Shown here: positions 48,154 to 55,897 of the stretch, one piece after another
Layout: every line of letters begins with the position of its first letter
Position numbering within the stretch: the stretch's first letter is position 1
From: Bradyrhizobium ottawaense
GTDB lineage: Bacteria > Pseudomonadota > Alphaproteobacteria > Rhizobiales > Xanthobacteraceae
Reading direction: 5' to 3'
NCBI RefSeq assembly: GCF_002278135.3
Contig: NZ_CP029425.2
Coordinates: 7,230,001 to 7,294,000 of the forward strand
DNA: 64,000 bases
Notes under the pieces: generated by a model
Told to the model about the DNA's origin: nothing
What the model saw: only the letters and a program-made list of their open reading frames with translations
Databases searched by the model: none
Position numbers and translations under genes: made by a program

Positions 48154-49028
48154 TCCTTCACCGTCAACACGATCTCCGGCGAAAGTCGCGGTCCGGAATT
48201 CGCCGTCACGCCGAGACTGGGCGCCGTGCCACCTATTCCATAAGCGTGCACCGCAACGGCAACAGCTTCGCTGGTCGCCGACGCCTGGACCCAGACAGGC
48301 GAGCCACTCTGGCCTCCGTACGTATCGACGTCGTAATAGATGCGGTGTGCGGACGTCCGAAGCACCCTGTTCTGGTGGAAGTACTGGTTTCGCCCGTTGT
48401 CGAGATCACCCGGATAGCCCGAAATGTTGACGAGAGCGTTCTCCAGCTCGGCATCCGTCTGCGACGCGATCTTGAAATAGCCGACCTCCTCGCCCAGCGG
48501 CTCCGCCAGCTGAATGCAACCGATGTCATGATCGGGATCGGCCGAGTTGATCCATTGCTGAAGCGCAAAGAACTTCGTTGCGGTCACGGTCCTGAAGGGA
48601 GATACGCCTGCGTCCTGCCCCGGCGAGACCTCGATCGAACCAATCCAGCCGTTGAAATCCGACGGGCTGTAGACGCAGTGTCCTGCGGTCAGCAGGGTCT
48701 TGGGGCCGATAAACCACCCCGTCCCGATATACGAAGATGTCTGTGGCGGCCGAGGCTTCAATTTCAGCCCGGCAATCTTGCGCCACGGCGGGGCCTTTGT
48801 ATTGGTAATTCTGACGCGGTCGTCGGTGCCCAGCACTGTTTCGTTGCCGACCCGCACGCCCTTCGGTTTTATCTTGACATCCGATTTTCCAAAGACAAGC
48901 AGATCCTGCTGCGATTCGCCCTTGGACTCGGCGCTGCCATCACTGCCGGCAGTTTCGATGACGGGCGCAATGGGTTGATTTTCGGTGGGCGGCAAGGCCG
49001 CTGACGACGACCAGGGCAACGCATTCAT
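48129..49028 (-). CDS. V8-like trypsin-fold serine protease, first gene of the operon
   Basis: The protein of 299 residues has an unstructured N-terminus of about 80 residues and then a glutamyl-endopeptidase-like domain: His117 in IGPKTLLTAGHCVYSP, Asp168 in DPDHDIGCIQL and Ser241 in YGGQSGSPVWV. The triad is complete. GAGGAGG lies close before the ATG, a very strong ribosome site. No clear signal peptide is present, so activity in the cytoplasm or after non-classical export is possible. It opens the ten-gene minus-strand cluster; 500 bases of decayed DNA lie upstream. Confidence 0.85.
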   Translation of the reverse strand: MNALPWSSSAALPPTENQPIAPVIETAGSDGSAESKGESQQDLLVFGKSDVKIKPKGVRVGNETVLGTDDRVRITNTKAPPWRKIAGLKLKPRPPQTSSYIGTGWFIGPKTLLTAGHCVYSPSDFNGWIGSIEVSPGQDAGVSPFRTVTATKFFALQQWINSADPDHDIGCIQLAEPLGEEVGYFKIASQTDAELENALVNISGYPGDLDNGRNQYFHQNRVLRTSAHRIYYDVDTYGGQSGSPVWVQASATSEAVAVAVHAYGIGGTAPSLGVTANSGPRLSPEIVLTVKEWLQAASA

Positions 49029-49079
49029 GCCAAATCCTCCTCAAAAAATAAATCAAGAGATTACGGCTACATCCTAGTT

Positions 49080-49330
49080 GCGTCAGAATTTTCTGCAACC
49101 AAAATCGGATCTTCGTTCCCGTCTCGCCATCGACGACGGGATCTTTTAAGGTCAGGAGCTATTCCATATTGAACGATGAGCTTGTGGCCTGTCTTCTGCT
49201 GGAAAACTGGGGCAAAGTCCGTTGAGCACGTATGCGACTGAAGGGACGACATTCAGTTCAGCTGCATTACTCTGCCGAGAGCATGTGGCGGCGGGCATAG
49301 GCAGAAACTTCACCTCGACATTCCTGATAG
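49080..49330 (-). pseudogene. ModA-like periplasmic binding protein remnant
   Basis: Two frames combine to AAELNVVPSVAYVLNG and then FAPVFQQKTGHKLIVQYGIA, PDLKR, which follows the mature N-terminus of molybdate/sulfate-type ABC substrate-binding proteins. A frameshift falls near 49225 and the remaining roughly 180 residues are missing. Confidence 0.5.
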
Positions 49331-49375
49331 CGTTCCTCCTCCGACTTTCTCGCAACACACTGTAATGACGAACCA

Positions 49376-49845
49376 CTAAAGAATGTTGTTCAGTAGAGAG
49401 AGCGCTCGCGAAGTTTGCGCCGCGCGGGCAATGGTTCCCGTCGCCGATCGCTCGGCAAAGGCGAAAGTCAGTTTGTCCGTATTCACTTCCGACAATCCAA
49501 GAAGGCTGTCCGGCCTTTCCCCGCTCGAGCCCGAGAGTTTGGTAGTGAGGTTAAGCCCTTCGCTCGTGAACGCCATTTCGGCGGATCTGACGAGGCTGAT
49601 CTCTCCAGCCAGACTCGTGTCCACGCTGGGACTGCGGAAGGAGTCCACCTCTGCCCCAGTTTGCGGCTTGCTCCTGCGCCAAGATCATCTCCGTAACCGA
49701 GCCGACTGACAGTTGATCGTGATCGAGGTCGCTGTCGTTTGAGAGTACGCCAATGGCTGCCGACGCTGTAACAACCCTGCCTTTTGCTACGCCATTGCTG
49801 TCGGAAATTGCGACCGGATCGTGGTTGGTTGGGGTGAACAACACC
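49376..49845 (-). pseudogene. VCBS/cadherin-like repeat fragment
   Basis: Minus-strand reading gives TNHDPVAISDSNGVAKGRVV and then SAAIGVLSNDSDLDHDQLSV, a VCBS or Tandem-95-type repeat of large secreted adhesins. The frame changes after about 49680 and the downstream part (ending at 49376) is not recognised. It is joined to an IS110 fragment at its upstream edge. Confidence 0.5.
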
Positions 49846-49857
49846 CACTATCCTTAT

Positions 49858-50150
49858 TGCGACAAGTACGGCGGTCGCACCCAATGCGCCGATACCAGGG
49901 ATTGTCATCAGCCGGCGTGTGACGTCCTCTCGATCGGCGACCGCCTCGATCTCCTTTGTCACTTCGCGAATCCGTTCTTCGAGGCGGCGGAGATCGGCGA
50001 AGAGATCGCCCACCAGGCGACGCATCACTGGTGACAAATCGTTTCTTTCGTCATTCAAAGCGCGCGGCAACTCGAGTTTTAAAGGGGATCAATCGCTGTC
50101 CGCTCAAGCTCCCGAACAACGCCAAACTCTTCGCCGTTGAAGCAGTCCTC
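49858..50150 (-). mobile_element. IS110-family transposase remnant
   Basis: A piece of Transposase_20 type reads LRRLEERIREVTKEIEAVAD followed by VTRRLMTIPGIGALGATAVL, the helical region and helix-hairpin motif of IS110 transposases. Upstream another frame adds GEEFGVVREL. Both ends are truncated, so it cannot move by itself. It is distinct in sequence from the intact IS110 copy at 55898. Confidence 0.65.
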
Positions 50151-50627
50151 AGGGCGATCCGAGACGTCGTGATGAGGCCAGCGCCAGAACACCATGAGTG
50201 TTCAACCGAACAACAGAATGAGAGCGACGACTATCTGTGCTTGTAACACTTCCCCCGGAAAAGGCTTGCGGCACTATTTTGTCCAGAATTTTCGATGGGC
50301 CAACAAGCGCGCCGATGCGACTCAGTTCGAGAACGGGCCTTCGGAGCAAATGCTGGCTTGGTATGCAAAATCGGCAACAGATATTCGTCACTTCTTAAGG
50401 AGAGATCAGCCGCAGGAGACCAAGTTGCCGCGGCCAGAGCTCGGCCGATCAGCGTTGCTGCGCAACTGCGCTGATTCACTCCATCCCTTCGCCTGACCAC
50501 CGTCCCTGCTATGGCGCTCAGGTTGGTCGTCCAGGCAGCGGACGACCTCTTCTCGAGCGTTCGCGTTTATCTGGCGCGCAACTGGTTTTCTCTAACGGAC
50601 GATCTTCTAGACCGAAGGCGGGACCGC
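50151..50627. other. Intergenic stretch downstream of the Ubl operon
   Basis: No recognisable gene. Short frames on both strands lack ribosome sites. It should contain the terminator of the E1-like gene, but I see no clear hairpin with a T run. Confidence 0.35.
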
Positions 50628-52193
50628 TCAACGCCACAGACGAAGATGGCGAGACCTGCCTTCGGTCTGGCAGGTGCAGTTCGGATTTGCGCCTTGCACG
50701 AACCAGCGAGAACTTGGATGGAGAAAATAGAAGAAATTGGAGCAACCACGATCGGTTGGAAAAGCAGCAATTCCGATCGACATCTTAATGTGCTGGGCAG
50801 CCAGAATGATTCCCGCGGCCATGGATGTGAACCCCACCGAGAATTGCGGGTCACCTGGCCGGTTGACGTAGTCGGCAAGTTGCTGGATGCCGACCGACGC
50901 GCACCCTGGATTGCTTAATGCCTCCTCGACCTCGTTAGCGCTCATGCCGCGAGCAGATGTCCACGCTGCCCGTTGCACCTGCGACAACCCGCGCAACTCA
51001 TCAACCAGGGCAACGAGTTCTTTGCGTGGATCGCGAAGCCGGTTGTGGCACTTCAGGCACATCCACGGCGAGGGAACGTCGTAGATGGAGACGCTTGACC
51101 GCAGACCCGTAGCGTGCGTGCTGCCGCCCATCAACATGCGCGGCCATACATTCTGGATCGCGTGCCGGGCGAAGTTTCCATCAGTATCGTCAACACATGA
51201 GAGTATCGTGTCGAACCGGAAGATTGCCTCATCGGACGCGAGCTCCGGAAGCTGATCGCCTCGATCGACGCGACGCAGAAACTCCTCCCACTTCTTCATC
51301 ACATGGTGGGCCGTCAGCCCGCGGGACCGCAGATATTGGGCAACGATCTCAGCCTTCGATCGATCGTCGTTAAAGTCAACGATGCGAGCAAGCGGATAAC
51401 GGTTGAGATTGGTTATATCGTCCAGCGCCTCCGGATCGATGGCCGTCACGTGACCCCGCACACCAGGCACGGAGCCGAGGGCCAGCGCGAAAGCCTGGCC
51501 GACCGCACCGGCGCCGACCAAGTAGGGCTGGCCGATGGACAACGTCTCGGGCAGCTCAGCGGAGGGCAAATCTTCCCACCCCGATCGGGTCTGCAGATCG
51601 AGGAGCGAATACGCAAGCTGATCGACGAAGGAACCGCGTTCGGGGTTAATTCCGCGCAGGTGCTTGAAAACCTCGGCAGCAGCTAGACACCCCGCGAAAG
51701 CAGGGCCGAGTGGATTTTTGTCCCGCGGTATCACGCTAGGAGCTGATCCGAGCGGACCCGCGTAGATATTCCATCCGTCTGCGAAGATCGACAGTCGTCG
51801 ATCCGCGGCGAATCGCGCGCCCTCATTTCCAACCGTGATCTCAACGTCTGCGCGTTTATCAGCGGCGATATCGAGCTCAACGCGGACACGATCGCCTACG
51901 GCTTCCTTCGCCCATGCCAAAAGAGACTCACCGAGACTTCCAGGCTTGGCGTACGGTACGACGCCGTCGAGAAGGCGGGTCTCCGGCACTGACAACGCGA
52001 TGCCCTCGACAAGCTGGTCTTGCCGGACCAGTTGGTTCGTCAGAGTCCAGATCATGTGCTGCCCGGCGAACGTGGACGCGATCGCGGCGGGCACCGTGAC
52101 TCTCACCAAACCTTTGCGGGCCTGATCGATAGGTCGAAGGGCACCGGAAGGGTCCGGCCGCAAATGCCTATCGCCGAGAAGAGGGCCAGACAT
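50628..52193 (-). CDS. ThiF/E1-like adenylyltransferase of a ubiquitin-like system
   Basis: The protein has 521 residues. Residues 1-215 form an N-terminal domain without known motifs. The ThiF/E1 Rossmann domain follows: YLVGAGAVGQAFALAL (GxGxxG, 227-232), TAIDPEALDDITNLNRY with the Asp and Arg that handle ATP, and LSCVDDTDGNFARHAIQN. Cys379 and Cys382 (MCLKCH) with Cys506 and Cys508 (NCTCQ) could bind zinc. Cys431 in NPGCASVG is a candidate thioester cysteine. E1 enzymes adenylate the C-terminal Gly of a Ubl and pass it on. The ATG overlaps the JAMM gene's stop (TGATG). It is the fourth gene of the operon. Confidence 0.85.
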   Translation of the reverse strand: MSGPLLGDRHLRPDPSGALRPIDQARKGLVRVTVPAAIASTFAGQHMIWTLTNQLVRQDQLVEGIALSVPETRLLDGVVPYAKPGSLGESLLAWAKEAVGDRVRVELDIAADKRADVEITVGNEGARFAADRRLSIFADGWNIYAGPLGSAPSVIPRDKNPLGPAFAGCLAAAEVFKHLRGINPERGSFVDQLAYSLLDLQTRSGWEDLPSAELPETLSIGQPYLVGAGAVGQAFALALGSVPGVRGHVTAIDPEALDDITNLNRYPLARIVDFNDDRSKAEIVAQYLRSRGLTAHHVMKKWEEFLRRVDRGDQLPELASDEAIFRFDTILSCVDDTDGNFARHAIQNVWPRMLMGGSTHATGLRSSVSIYDVPSPWMCLKCHNRLRDPRKELVALVDELRGLSQVQRAAWTSARGMSANEVEEALSNPGCASVGIQQLADYVNRPGDPQFSVGFTSMAAGIILAAQHIKMSIGIAAFPTDRGCSNFFYFLHPSSRWFVQGANPNCTCQTEGRSRHLRLWR

Positions 52194-52741
52194 CAGCGCA
52201 AATCCAGAAAAGAAACCGTACCGGCACCTTCGAGAACGAGACGGCGGGCCGCGTCGGCGATCGAAAGAAGGTGCCAGTAGTTGATCTGGAATTCATGGAT
52301 GCCGGCCCGATGCGGCCATGGACCGGTCCAGTGACCGTACCGCGGAAAGACCACCGACAAGACCCCTCGACTTATCGCACGGGCGTCGTCGTATCGGGAA
52401 TGCTCGACCCAGTCGCCCGGATGCGAATGCACCTGAGCGAGCGCGACCCAGCGCTTTGCTCGGGTGGCCGCCGACACCGCCGCCATTGCCTCGCCGGTGA
52501 CGTCGTAATTGCCCCACGTGCCGCGCTGTGGGGGCACAACAACGGCTTCCACGCGCCCGCACCCTCCAGGCAGATCGCGACCGTACCAGAAGCAGCACGT
52601 CTCGACGCGCCCGGCCCCTTGCAGCACCCCGACCGTTTGTTCGAGGGCATTCTTGGGCGCGTAGAGGATAGCGGAATTGGCTTGATAGGGCTGCTGCGGC
52701 GGCGATCGGCGTATCTGGTCGTCCTGATCGAAATTGCTCAT
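52193..52741 (-). CDS. JAMM (JAB/MPN) metalloprotease, deubiquitinase-like
   Basis: The protein of 182 residues has a perfect JAMM zinc motif: Glu47 (RVETCCFWYG) and HSHPGDWVEHSRYD, that is His105, His107, Ser115 and Asp118 in H-x-H-x7-S-x2-D spacing. In bacterial and eukaryotic Ubl systems such enzymes trim the Ubl precursor or remove it from targets. The Ubl here carries one Ala after its last GG, so processing may be needed. The start at 52741 (MSNFDQDDQI) lies 5 bases after the E2-like stop and has AGGGG upstream. Confidence 0.88.
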   Translation of the reverse strand: MSNFDQDDQIRRSPPQQPYQANSAILYAPKNALEQTVGVLQGAGRVETCCFWYGRDLPGGCGRVEAVVVPPQRGTWGNYDVTGEAMAAVSAATRAKRWVALAQVHSHPGDWVEHSRYDDARAISRGVLSVVFPRYGHWTGPWPHRAGIHEFQINYWHLLSIADAARRLVLEGAGTVSFLDLR

Positions 52742-52745
52742 GCGG

Positions 52746-53234
52746 TTACCCCTGACGGCCCCTGTAGTAGAGCCGCATGGCCTCGGTGATGGTGAACAAG
52801 GTGTGGTTGAAATTGTGGCGCTCAGGGTCCCAGACATGCCGCGCCTCTACCGAGTGGCGCAAGTCGTAGAACTCCAGCGTCGTGGAGTTGCAGATGAGCT
52901 GCCGCTTTTGGTCGTTGTAATTTGGATGCACCCTAAGGTGCGGCGCCTCGATGTTGGGAAGCCACCGATCATCGTCGCCCAGCTTGTAGTCCTTCGTAAT
53001 CGGGTTCACGAATTGCGCGCTCGGTGGCCATTCGGGATAGCAGTGAAATTGAAGTCGCAGCAGGAAGAAGTCGGCACTCGGGCTCCAGAGCGGCACGCAC
53101 AGGGTTAAGGCGTCGATTCTGCACCAGCCGGCCTCTTCCAAAGTCCGTCCCTTCAGAGCGAGAGGAAGATCCCGCTCGAGCGCCTCGCCGCCACGAGCAG
53201 GATCTGGGACAGGTGTCTCGTTGGCATTGGCCAT
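52746..53234 (-). CDS. E2-like ubiquitin-conjugating protein
   Basis: The protein has 162 residues. The central part follows the UBC fold: LTLCVPLWSPSADFFLLRLQ, then CYPEWPPSAQFVNP, the YPxxPP loop typical of E2s. VHPNYNDQKRQLICNS then gives an HPN motif (103-105) and Cys115 where E2s carry their catalytic cysteine. The C-terminal helices (TLFTITEAMRLYYRGRQG) complete the fold. It would receive the Ubl from the E1-like protein and pass it to a target. The start (MANANETP, 53234) overlaps the Ubl stop as TGATG, so translation is coupled. Confidence 0.82.
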   Translation of the reverse strand: MANANETPVPDPARGGEALERDLPLALKGRTLEEAGWCRIDALTLCVPLWSPSADFFLLRLQFHCYPEWPPSAQFVNPITKDYKLGDDDRWLPNIEAPHLRVHPNYNDQKRQLICNSTTLEFYDLRHSVEARHVWDPERHNFNHTLFTITEAMRLYYRGRQG

Positions 53235-53545
53235 CACGCCCCGCCGGTGCCACCGACGATCTGATACTTGCGTGCCGGACAGATATGCTGCTCTTGGGCC
53301 TGCCGCAGCGTGAGCCCGAGATAGGGCGTCAGGTCGGCGCCGGCGTGTTGGCACTGGAACTTGTCGTCAGCGTCCTTGTGCTCCGCCGGATTAAACTTGC
53401 CGTAAGAAGCGTCCCATACAGCCTGCAGCGTGGTCGCCCACGAAACCTTAAAGGTCACGTCGCGGTTTGTCTTCGTGTTCAACACCACGACACGCGTTTC
53501 TTTCGCAAAATCAACAACTTCATTCTCATCGGCAACTTCAGCCAT
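53234..53545 (-). CDS. Ubiquitin-like modifier with GG-x-GG C-terminus
   Basis: The protein of 103 residues carries a beta-grasp-like core: TRVVVLNTKTNRDVTFKVSW, ATTLQAVWDASYGKF, and LTPYLGLTLRQAQEQHICPA. It ends in RKYQIVGGTGGA: two Gly-Gly pairs at 98-99 and 101-102, with one Ala left beyond the last. Such tails are the site of E1 activation after trimming by a peptidase. AAGGAG stands 8 bases before the ATG at 53545; a start 18 bases earlier would place that site inside the gene. It is the first gene of the four-gene operon. Cytoplasmic. Confidence 0.8.
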   Translation of the reverse strand: MAEVADENEVVDFAKETRVVVLNTKTNRDVTFKVSWATTLQAVWDASYGKFNPAEHKDADDKFQCQHAGADLTPYLGLTLRQAQEQHICPARKYQIVGGTGGA

Positions 53546-53566
53546 CTGCTCGGCTCCTTCCAAAAT

Positions 53567-53580
53567 CAGCTAATTAGCTG
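53567..53580. promoter_or_regulatory. Perfect 14-bp palindrome before the Ubl operon
   Basis: CAGCTAATTAGCTG is its own reverse complement and lies 22-35 bases upstream of the Ubl start, just ahead of the ribosome site. This is a good place for a repressor operator. No regulator gene adjoins it, so the binding protein is unknown. Confidence 0.5.
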
Positions 53581-53599
53581 AGCCCCTCAGACTAGAGCA

Positions 53600-54126
53600 G
53601 CGGCGGCGCCGGCTTTTTGCGTTTTCACACGGAGTCACGACGAACAAGGGCGCGGGGTGTTGTTTTCAAGCCGCAAGACGTCGCTAACGACGGCCATTCG
53701 ATCGCAGCTTCGTCGCGGACAATCTCGCACCTGTGCCTTGCAAGCGCGCATTCTCTGCAGGCAACGGTGCAGTTCGTGCTGAACGTTCGCATCAGGCCTT
53801 GTCAGCCGTCCCAGCGGGACATACGTCGGCAAGCTATTCGCCGAGCGATGCAAAGAAGTCGGGTCATTCGGAGGAAAACTCTGCGATCGCCGCGTACAAG
53901 ATATCGACAAACCCGGAACACTTCTGTAGGGAAGTGCACAATATTAAACGCGCCACCTAAGAGCGTAGCCGTAATTCAATCCGTTTCAAGTCGCCCGTAT
54001 GGTTGGGCTCAATGCTTTCAATGTGAGCTAGCGCGAATGCCTGGTACCGGAACCATTTCAGTGGTTTGCCAGCGCCCCCCATAAATATGTGAGAAGATCA
54101 CGCGATGACTGTGCGCGAGCAGCTGT
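53600..54126. other. Upstream region of the Ubl operon, no gene
   Basis: No convincing open frame. It should hold the promoter for the Ubl operon. No clear -35/-10 pair could be assigned. Confidence 0.35.
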
Positions 54127-54329
54127 TTACTTTGTTGCGCAACCTGCCTCTTCCAAGGCCCTCAGCCGCTTCGCCTCGGAAACCTCCATGCCGCCGAATT
54201 TGGCCTGCCAATTGTAGATCGTCGCCTCGGAAACACCCTGCTTGCGAGCCAGGTCGGCTGTCTTCGCCCCAGCCTATGGTCCTTTAATACCGCGATAACC
54301 TGCTCTTCCGTGAACCTTGCTCGCTTCAT
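54127..54329 (-). pseudogene. IS3-family OrfA remnant
   Basis: From an ATG at 54329 the minus strand reads MKRARFTEEQVIAVLK, then after a frame change ADLARKQGVSEATIYNWQAK and [18 protein letters not shown], the helix-turn-helix OrfA of IS3 elements. It ends at 54127. There is no OrfB. It is a different, diverged relative of the intact IS3 copy at 57022-58272. Confidence 0.7.
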
Positions 54330-54549
54330 CTGTCCTCCTTCTTCTGATATCTGAGGCCGGCAAACTGGACCATTTTTGGCTAGAGTTCTCGCTGCCGATC
54401 CGTCGACATCCGGACGTACTGCGCAGCCCGGAGCTCGCGCTCCCGAGGCCCGGGCAGCGGGGCATGCTGGACGGTGAGCTCTGTTTCCATGGAAGGCTCC
54501 CGAACTGTGCAGCGGTCAGCCTATTCAACCCGCCTGAAAACCAAGAAGT

Positions 54550-54696
54550 GTGAAGCTGTTCACCCCCGCCGAATCCCTCTTCGCCTACAATAGGAACGTC
54601 CCGGTCCGGGACGCTCATCCGGGAATGGACGAGTCGGAGCTGGGGAAGCTGGAGGCCGGCCATGAAGCGCCACGCCATGAGCAAGTATTTCGGTAG
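54550..54696 (+). CDS. Small frame of 48 residues, first of three
   Basis: A GTG-started frame encodes VKLFTPAESLFAYNRNVPV and an acidic tail. It overlaps the start of the next small frame. No family recognised; weak evidence. Confidence 0.25.
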   Translation: MKLFTPAESLFAYNRNVPVRDAHPGMDESELGKLEAGHEAPRHEQVFR

Positions 54697-54883
54697 TGGC
54701 GCCGGCCACGTTCTGCGCCAGCACAACAGCGCCGTGCTGCTGTTCAGCTGGCGCGGCAAGTCCGACGGATCGGCCCGATATGTCGAGCGCGTCAACCGCT
54801 ACGCGCGCGATGGCGTGGAATATCCCTGTCTTGCCGCCTTGCTCCGCGCGGTCGAGGCCGAGCACGCTCAAAAGGAGCGCTGA
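54662..54883 (+). CDS. Small basic protein of 73 residues
   Basis: The frame reads MKRHAMSKYFGSGAGHVLRQ and onwards through SAVLLFSWRGKSDG to EAEHAQKER. It contains one short hydrophobic stretch. The gene overlaps the frame before it and is followed one base later by a further frame with its own ribosome site, so the three may form a tiny operon. Family and function unknown. Confidence 0.3.
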   Translation: MKRHAMSKYFGSGAGHVLRQHNSAVLLFSWRGKSDGSARYVERVNRYARDGVEYPCLAALLRAVEAEHAQKER

Positions 54884-54884
54884 T

Positions 54885-55076
54885 ATGCAACATCAACGGC
54901 ATCGCCCCACCGACCTGTTGGATCTGTACATCGGCGCTAAGCGCGCGTTGGAGCAAGCGATCACGGCGCTCAATGCCGGAGCGGCAGGGCCGCGGCAGCG
55001 AATTCGGTGCCGGCCTCAAAGTTTGCGACGGCGGAGCTGTTCCAACCCATCCTTGATCAATCGGAGATCTGCGTGA
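54885..55076 (+). CDS. Small protein of 63 residues
   Basis: AAAAGGAG precedes the ATG, a strong site. The first half, TDLLDLYIGAKRALEQAITA, is a regular helix; the second half is basic and Arg-rich and may be out of frame debris. Function unknown. Confidence 0.3.
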   Translation: MQHQRHRPTDLLDLYIGAKRALEQAITALNAGAAGPRQRIRCRPQSLRRRSCSNPSLINRRSA

Positions 55077-55897
55077 ACGTGCTTGCTTGCGGAGCCGGAC
55101 GCGGACTCGAGCAATTCGCGCCGAAGGCCCCTCATATCTTCAAGCGCCTGCTGGTTCCTTAAGCGAACGTAAGCTGAGACTATTGCTTTACACCACATGT
55201 CGTTCCAAATGCGTTACAAAATGAGTTCTCAAGATTGACTGAACTGCAGTGACCCGCGAGTACATATGTGAATCGCAGATGCCGAAATCTCAAATATCAT
55301 GTGCAAACGGCACACGGGGAGACTGTAAACCCAGCTCGCAGACTTCGGCAACAACCTGCGCTCGGAGGGAAACACGCCGGAAGAATACGGAACCCAATCC
55401 GCTGGACGCACTCGGCGCCGCGCGGAACTTCGACGCGCCGGAGTGGACCGGCCCCGGCCTGGAGGTTTTTTCCGGATCGAAAAACCGAGCTGGGACGGAG
55501 AGGTCTGTCACTGTCTGGGCGGCAATAAGCGACAAACGCAGCTTCATCCCCCAAAAAAGCCGGGGAGTGATCCGCGGAACCCAGCTTGCCAAAGCCAAAG
55601 AGCTGCTCAGTGACCTTTGACCTTGCCCCCATATGTGGAACGGCCCGCGAGGCAAGAGCTTTTTCAGTCGATTTCACACATTGGAACGGTGCGGTCATAT
55701 GTCCGGCCTTTGCGCGCGGCACAATATGGCCGCTGGCCTCGATGAGATCCGCGGAACGAGGAGCTAAATCAAGTTTACGCGCTTGAGCGCATTGGGGGCA
55801 GTAGCTTCACTCGTTTCGGGATTTCGTCCCATGGGTTCATCGCCTGTTGTTGCACCTCGCCCTCTGCCGGCCTGCGCCGGTCAGATCGTTTTGGCGG
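55077..55897. other. Long stretch without a recognised gene
   Basis: Several short frames on both strands, none with a ribosome site and known product. It lies between mobile-element debris and an intact IS110, so it is probably decayed DNA. Confidence 0.4.
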
